This document shows, piece by piece, positions 14,003-17,222 of a stretch of DNA of 17,222 nt. Numbering within the stretch: the first letter of the stretch is position 1; every line of letters begins with the position of its first letter. The stretch is from contig CAMPIH010000032.1 in assembly GCA_946886275.1 (NCBI GenBank), positions 1-17,222 on the forward strand, in the 5' to 3' direction. The stretch is from an uncultured Sphingosinicella sp. (GTDB lineage Bacteria; Pseudomonadota; Alphaproteobacteria; Sphingomonadales; Sphingomonadaceae). The notes below the pieces were generated by a model. The model saw only the letters and a program-made list of their open reading frames with translations. It was not told the DNA's origin and searched no databases. Made by a program: the position numbers and the translations under genes.

Positions 14003-14413
14003 ATGTTCAGGACACTGGATGAGAAGGTGCTGGTCGCCGGCCAGATCGATGAATCGGACGTCGCCCAGGCGGCGGCCGCGGGCGTGACGACGATCGTCAA
14101 TAACCGCCCTGACGGCGAGGAGCCGGGCCAGCCGGAAGGCGCCTCGATCGAATCGGCCGCGCGTTCGGCCGGGCTGGACTATGTCCACATCCCCGTCGCC
14201 GGCGGACTGTCGGCGGACCAGGTCGAGGCGATGGCGGACGCGATCGACGCCGCCCCCGGCAAGATGCTCCTCTTCTGCCGGTCCGGAACGCGGTCGACCT
14301 ACCTGTGGGCGCTTGCCCGGGCCCGAAGCGGCGCGGACGGCGAAACGCTCGCCGAGCAGGCGGCCGAAGCGGGCTATGATCTCAGCCCGATCCTTCGCCA
14401 TCTGAAGCGCTGA
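14003..14413 (+). CDS. TIGR01244/DUF442 phosphatase- or sulfurtransferase-like protein
   Basis: 136 residues from ATG 14003, 8 bases after GGGAG at 13990-13994. In-frame ATGs at 13997 (overlapping the recQ stop as ATGA) and 13988 are alternatives. The fold is that of cysteine-dependent protein phosphatases: VAGQI near the start, the VNNRPDGEE loop (32-40), then the catalytic loop FCRSGTRS with Cys92 (91-98). The family is often fused to or encoded near persulfide dioxygenases (the Blh group), and assignments range from phosphatase to sulfurtransferase. No such partner is visible here. It is probably co-transcribed and translationally coupled with recQ, an association of unclear meaning. Its 3' end overlaps the convergent DUF2007 gene by 32 bases. 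Confidence 0.88.
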   Translation: MFRTLDEKVLVAGQIDESDVAQAAAAGVTTIVNNRPDGEEPGQPEGASIESAARSAGLDYVHIPVAGGLSADQVEAMADAIDAAPGKMLLFCRSGTRSTYLWALARARSGADGETLAEQAAEAGYDLSPILRHLKR

Positions 14414-14600
14414 GGATCGCCCGGGCGGCGGCGAGATCGTCCTCGTCGACCATCAGCTGAATGTTGAACAGGCCGCCGGCGAAGGCCGGATTGGAATCGA
14501 GTCCGAACAGGAAGCTCATGATCCCTTCGGATTCGAGCCGGGCATTGGCCATCCCGGCCTCGAAGCTGTTGGCGAACCGCGCGGCCTCGACGAGCGCCAT
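14382..14600 (-). CDS. DUF2007-domain protein
   Basis: 72 residues covering a single DUF2007 domain, sometimes labelled putative signal-transducing protein. Family features are EAARFANSFEAGMANARLES followed by EGI (5-27), the GGLFNIQLMV strand (42-51) and the EDDLAAARAIL helix (53-63). This resembles a small ferredoxin-like fold. The molecular role is unknown. The start is supported by GGTGAG 5 bases upstream, which overlaps the stop of the preceding DUF924 gene (6-base gap), so the two should be translationally linked. The last 32 bases run antisense to the phosphatase-like gene. Confidence 0.85.
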   Translation of the reverse strand: MALVEAARFANSFEAGMANARLESEGIMSFLFGLDSNPAFAGGLFNIQLMVDEDDLAAARAILSASDGEGSG

Positions 14601-14606
14601 TTCAGC

Positions 14607-15146
14607 TCACCACGGGACGACGTCGCCGGCCGCCGCCTCCATCGCGGTCGGCTTGCGGCCGAGCGCCGGATTGCGGTGGGGGAAACGGCCGAACCGCTCG
14701 ATGACGTCATGGTGCAGACGGGCGTAGCGAAGCTGCTCGGGGTCGCCGAGCGCCGTGAACAGGAGCAGCGACTGGACCTGGTCCTTCAGCGACTCGCTGT
14801 GCTGGAACGGCATGTAGAGGAATCCGCGCTGCTCGACGGTGAGTCCGTCGTCATAGCCTCGGTCGATCGCCGATCGGGCGATCGCCAGCGCCATGTGATC
14901 GGTGGCGAACTGATCGGCATGGCCGCGGAACATGTTGCGCGGGTACTGGTCGAACAGGATCACCGCGGCGAGCGCCGTCTCGGCATCGCCGACGAAGGCG
15001 TCGACCTCGCGCCGGGCCATGCGCGCCCAGAGGATCCCGAACCTTTCCCTGATCTCCTTGTCGAAAGCGTCGCTCTGCATCCACCAATCCTCCGGACCAT
15101 GGGAGAACCAGTAATCGAGAACCTCTTTTGCCCAGCCTTCCGCCAC
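14607..15146 (-). CDS. DUF924 family protein
   Basis: 179 residues from GTG 15146. An in-frame ATG at 15173 has no ribosome binding site, whereas AGGGAGG sits 4 bases before the GTG. DUF924 signatures are all present: VLDYWF (9-14), DWWMQSDAFD (20-29), ILFDQYPRNMFRG (63-75), FLYMPFQHSE (109-118) and the C-terminal RFGRFPHRNPALGR (151-164). The family is all-helical with a TPR-like fold and no established activity; the invariant His and Asp residues have invited hydrolase suggestions without proof. It is likely soluble, and co-transcribed with DUF2007. A 94-base gap separates it from the upstream tldD stop. Confidence 0.9.
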   Translation of the reverse strand: MAEGWAKEVLDYWFSHGPEDWWMQSDAFDKEIRERFGILWARMARREVDAFVGDAETALAAVILFDQYPRNMFRGHADQFATDHMALAIARSAIDRGYDDGLTVEQRGFLYMPFQHSESLKDQVQSLLLFTALGDPEQLRYARLHHDVIERFGRFPHRNPALGRKPTAMEAAAGDVVPW

Positions 15147-15150
15147 AGGA

Positions 15151-15157
15151 CCTCCCT
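15151..15157 (-). promoter_or_regulatory. Ribosome binding site deciding the GTG start of the DUF924 gene
   Basis: AGGGAGG on the minus strand, 4 bases before GTG 15146. It lies inside the longer ATG-15173 reading and makes that start unlikely. Confidence 0.6.
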
Positions 15158-15240
15158 CGGCCTCGCCTAACATCGCCGCAACGGCAATTGTATGAAAATG
15201 CGCCGCCCCTCGGCCCGATCGGAATCCGGCCCGGCGCGGT

Positions 15241-16674
15241 TCAGGCGGCGGTGCCGCCGACGGTGAGGCCTTCGACGAGCAGGGTCGGCTGGCCGACTCC
15301 GGCGGGAACCGACTGGCCGCCCTTGCCGCAGATTCCAACGCCTTCGTCGAGCGCCATGTCGTTGCCGATCGCCGCGACCTTGGTCAGCACCGTCGGTCCG
15401 TCGCCGATCAGGGTCGCGCCCTTGATCGGAGCGCCGAGCCGTCCATTCTCGATCCGATAGGCCTCGGTGCAGGAGAAGACGAACTTGCCCGAGGTGATGT
15501 CGACCTGGCCGCCGCCGAAACTCTTCGCGTAGATGCCGTTCTTCGCGCGCGCCAGGATCTCGCCGGGATCGTCCTGGCCGCCGAGCATGAAGGTGTTGGT
15601 CATCCGCGGCATCGGCGCGTGGGCGAAGCTCTCGCGGCGGCCATTGCCGGTCGGCTCGACCCCCATCAGCCGGGCGTTCAATCGGTCCTGGATATAGGAT
15701 TTGAGGATCCCGTCCTCGATCAGCACGTTGCGCCGGGTCGGCGTGCCTTCGTCGTCGATGGTGAGGGACCCGCGCCGACGGTCGATCGCGCCGTCGTCGA
15801 CGACGGTGACTCCAGGGGCCGCGACGCGCTCGCCGATCCGCCCGGAAAAGGCCGACGTGCCCTTGCGGTTGAAATCGCCTTCGAGGCCGTGGCCGACCGC
15901 CTCGTGAAGGAGCACTCCGGGCCAGCCCGGGCCGACGACGACCGTCATCTCGCCCGCCGGGGCGGCGACCGATTCGAGGTTGGTCAGCGCCTGCGCAAGC
16001 GCCCGGTCGATGGCCCGGTTCCAGGTTTCGGGCTGGAACAGATCGTCATAGAGATAGCGGCCGCCGAGGCCGTGATAGCCCATCTCGCGACGGCCGTTCT
16101 GCTCGGCGACGATCTGGACGTTGAGCCGGACCAGCGGCCGGACGTCGTGGGCGACGAAGCCGTCAGGGCGGACGATCTCGACCACCGACCAGGACGCGGC
16201 GAGCGCGACCGACACCTGGGCCACCCGTGGATCGCGGGCCCGGGCCGCGGCGTCGATCTGCTGGCACAAGGCCACCTTCTTCGCGAACGGGATCAGGCCG
16301 AGCGGATCGGAATCGGTATAGAGCCTGGCATTGGTTCGCCGCGGCGGTCCCGGCCGAACGCCCTTCGCGGGATCGAGAACCGCCATCGTCTCGGCGGCCC
16401 GGCGGATCGCCGCCTCGCTGATCTCGTTCGCCTGGGCGAAGGCGGTGGTCTCGCCCGAGACTCCGCGAAGGCCGAATCCGGCCTGGGTGTTGAAATCGGC
16501 CGTCTTCAGCCGGCCGTCGTCGAAACCGAAGGATTCGGTCGCAATATATTGCAGATAGAGCTCACCATCCTCGCAGCCTTTGAGGGCGTCGGCGGTGAGC
16601 CTGAGCGCCGCCTCTGGATCGAGGCCTTCGGGACGGTAGAGGAAGCTTCGCGGGTCGGCGCCGGGGATATTCAT
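15241..16674 (-). CDS. tldD: Metalloprotease TldD
   Basis: 477 residues from ATG 16674 (480 from ATG 16683). It matches TldD along its whole length. Zinc ligands are H257 and H262 of HEAVGH (257-262), with E258 as catalytic base and C449 in GVGICGKGGQS as third ligand. Typical blocks include DVRPLVRLNVQ, GHGLEGDFNRKGTS, TIDDEGTPTRRNVLIE and GNGRRESFAHAPMPRMTN. TldD pairs with TldE (PmbA) to degrade unfolded peptides; in E. coli it matures microcin B17 and degrades CcdA. The tldE gene is not in this window. No Shine-Dalgarno precedes either start. TATATG at 16686-16681 lies 6 bases before ATG 16674 and could be a -10 box for a leaderless message. It is divergent from the Nudix gene. Confidence 0.96.
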   Translation of the reverse strand: MNIPGADPRSFLYRPEGLDPEAALRLTADALKGCEDGELYLQYIATESFGFDDGRLKTADFNTQAGFGLRGVSGETTAFAQANEISEAAIRRAAETMAVLDPAKGVRPGPPRRTNARLYTDSDPLGLIPFAKKVALCQQIDAAARARDPRVAQVSVALAASWSVVEIVRPDGFVAHDVRPLVRLNVQIVAEQNGRREMGYHGLGGRYLYDDLFQPETWNRAIDRALAQALTNLESVAAPAGEMTVVVGPGWPGVLLHEAVGHGLEGDFNRKGTSAFSGRIGERVAAPGVTVVDDGAIDRRRGSLTIDDEGTPTRRNVLIEDGILKSYIQDRLNARLMGVEPTGNGRRESFAHAPMPRMTNTFMLGGQDDPGEILARAKNGIYAKSFGGGQVDITSGKFVFSCTEAYRIENGRLGAPIKGATLIGDGPTVLTKVAAIGNDMALDEGVGICGKGGQSVPAGVGQPTLLVEGLTVGGTAA

Positions 16675-16748
16675 GGCCACCATATAGGCGTCCGGAAAGA
16701 AGCCGCCACCCCGTTCGCCCCGTCAGCTTCATGCTTTATGGTGATGCG

Positions 16749-17213
16749 ATGAGGCTCCCAATCCAGTCACTCTACAAGGTCAGGCGCTGGCTGCTGGCGC
16801 GTCTCGGGTTGAGGACCAGGGGCGTCAAGGTGATGGTGTTCAACGCCGCCGGCGAGCTGCTGCTGGTCCGCAACAGCTACGGCACGACCCATCATCACCT
16901 GCTTCCGGGCGGCGGCATCAGGCCCTGGTTCGAGACTCCCGCTTCCGCCGCGGCCCGCGAGGTGCGCGAGGAGGTCGGGATCGCGGTCGAGCGGCTGACG
17001 TTGGTCGCTACCTTCCATTCGAGGGCCGAGGGGAAACGGGACGTTGTCCATCTCTTCACCGCCTTCACCGAAGACAGGCCGACCGCCGCAAGCTTCGAGA
17101 TCGAGGAAGCGCGCTTCTTCCCGCTGGACTCGCTCCCGGAGACGATTCCGCCGGCAACCCGAAGACGGGTGGAGGAATATCGCGGCGAGCGGGCAGCGGA
17201 AGGCGTCTGGTGA
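16749..17213 (+). CDS. Nudix hydrolase
   Basis: 154 residues from ATG 16749, with GGTGA 4 bases upstream; an in-frame ATG at 16731 is an alternative. The Nudix box is perfect: GX5EX7REVREEVGI at 56-78 (G56, E62, R70, E71, E74, E75, G77), which binds Mg2+ and cleaves nucleoside diphosphates linked to another group. It is preceded by the strand KVMVFNAAGELLLVRN (27-42) and HHHLLPGGG (48-56). The substrate cannot be read from sequence. A basic amphipathic N-terminus (YKVRRWLLARLGLRTRG) is longer than in minimal Nudix enzymes and could contact a membrane or partner. It is divergent from tldD with about 74 bases between starts, and the window ends 9 bases after the stop. Confidence 0.92.
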   Translation: MRLPIQSLYKVRRWLLARLGLRTRGVKVMVFNAAGELLLVRNSYGTTHHHLLPGGGIRPWFETPASAAAREVREEVGIAVERLTLVATFHSRAEGKRDVVHLFTAFTEDRPTAASFEIEEARFFPLDSLPETIPPATRRRVEEYRGERAAEGVW

Positions 17214-17222
17214 ACCGGCGCG

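Noticed and set aside
16684..16748. EcfG-like promoter for the Nudix gene (GGAAA followed by CGTT in the divergent gap)
   Set aside because: The spacer is only about 13 bases and the -35 has a mismatch, so it does not satisfy the motif accepted at the other two sites.
1..17222. tRNA or rRNA genes, CRISPR arrays, insertion sequences, prophage or a biosynthetic gene cluster
   Set aside because: No cloverleaf-like segments, spaced direct repeats, transposase motifs or terminal inverted repeats were noticed on either strand. Gene content is ordinary chromosomal with uniform codon use. A short tRNA-like fold could be missed by eye.

Overview
The window looks like chromosomal DNA of a GC-rich alphaproteobacterium, most likely a sphingomonad (order Sphingomonadales). 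The case rests on the strong G/C third-position bias, on an Atm1-type ABC exporter of the kind known from Novosphingobium, on a large TonB-dependent receptor, on several small proteins I associate with sphingomonads, and on promoter-like sequences matching the alphaproteobacterial general stress sigma factor EcfG. No rRNA, tRNA, insertion sequence, phage gene or CRISPR array was seen. Genes are tightly packed and no gap exceeds about 200 bases.

Layout. 1-3517 (minus): DNA polymerase I (polA), followed by a truncated polysaccharide flippase-like membrane protein that runs off the left edge. 3595-4437 (plus): exported alpha/beta hydrolase. 4447-6514 (minus): a membrane protein, a DUF962/Mpo1-like protein and a Crp/Fnr regulator in overlapping frames, then a separate two-gene unit of a 36-residue hydrophobic peptide and a PspC-domain protein. 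A near-perfect sigma-54 promoter lies in front of that unit. 6603-7683 (minus): a 71-residue hydrophilic protein and an SDR oxidoreductase behind an EcfG-like promoter. 7846-9957 (plus): TonB-dependent receptor. 9941-10225 (minus): a four-cysteine small protein behind a second EcfG-like promoter. 10326-14413 (plus): Atm1-like ABC exporter, RecQ helicase and a TIGR01244/DUF442 phosphatase-like protein. 14382-16674 (minus): DUF2007, DUF924 and the metalloprotease TldD. 16749-17213 (plus): Nudix hydrolase.

How the genes may work together. Most are housekeeping or maintenance genes: DNA repair and replication (polA, recQ), proteolysis (tldD), nucleotide sanitation (Nudix) and glutathione/metal-linked export (Atm1). 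The less ordinary content is stress-linked. One cassette pairs a tiny membrane peptide with a stand-alone PspC protein under an apparent sigma-54 promoter, which recalls the phage-shock regulon of enterobacteria, where pspG is a remote single-gene member. Two promoters of identical GGAAC-N16-GGTT architecture flank the TonB-dependent receptor and point away from it, each driving small stress-type genes. These regulatory assignments are inferences from sequence motifs. The protein families are mostly secure.
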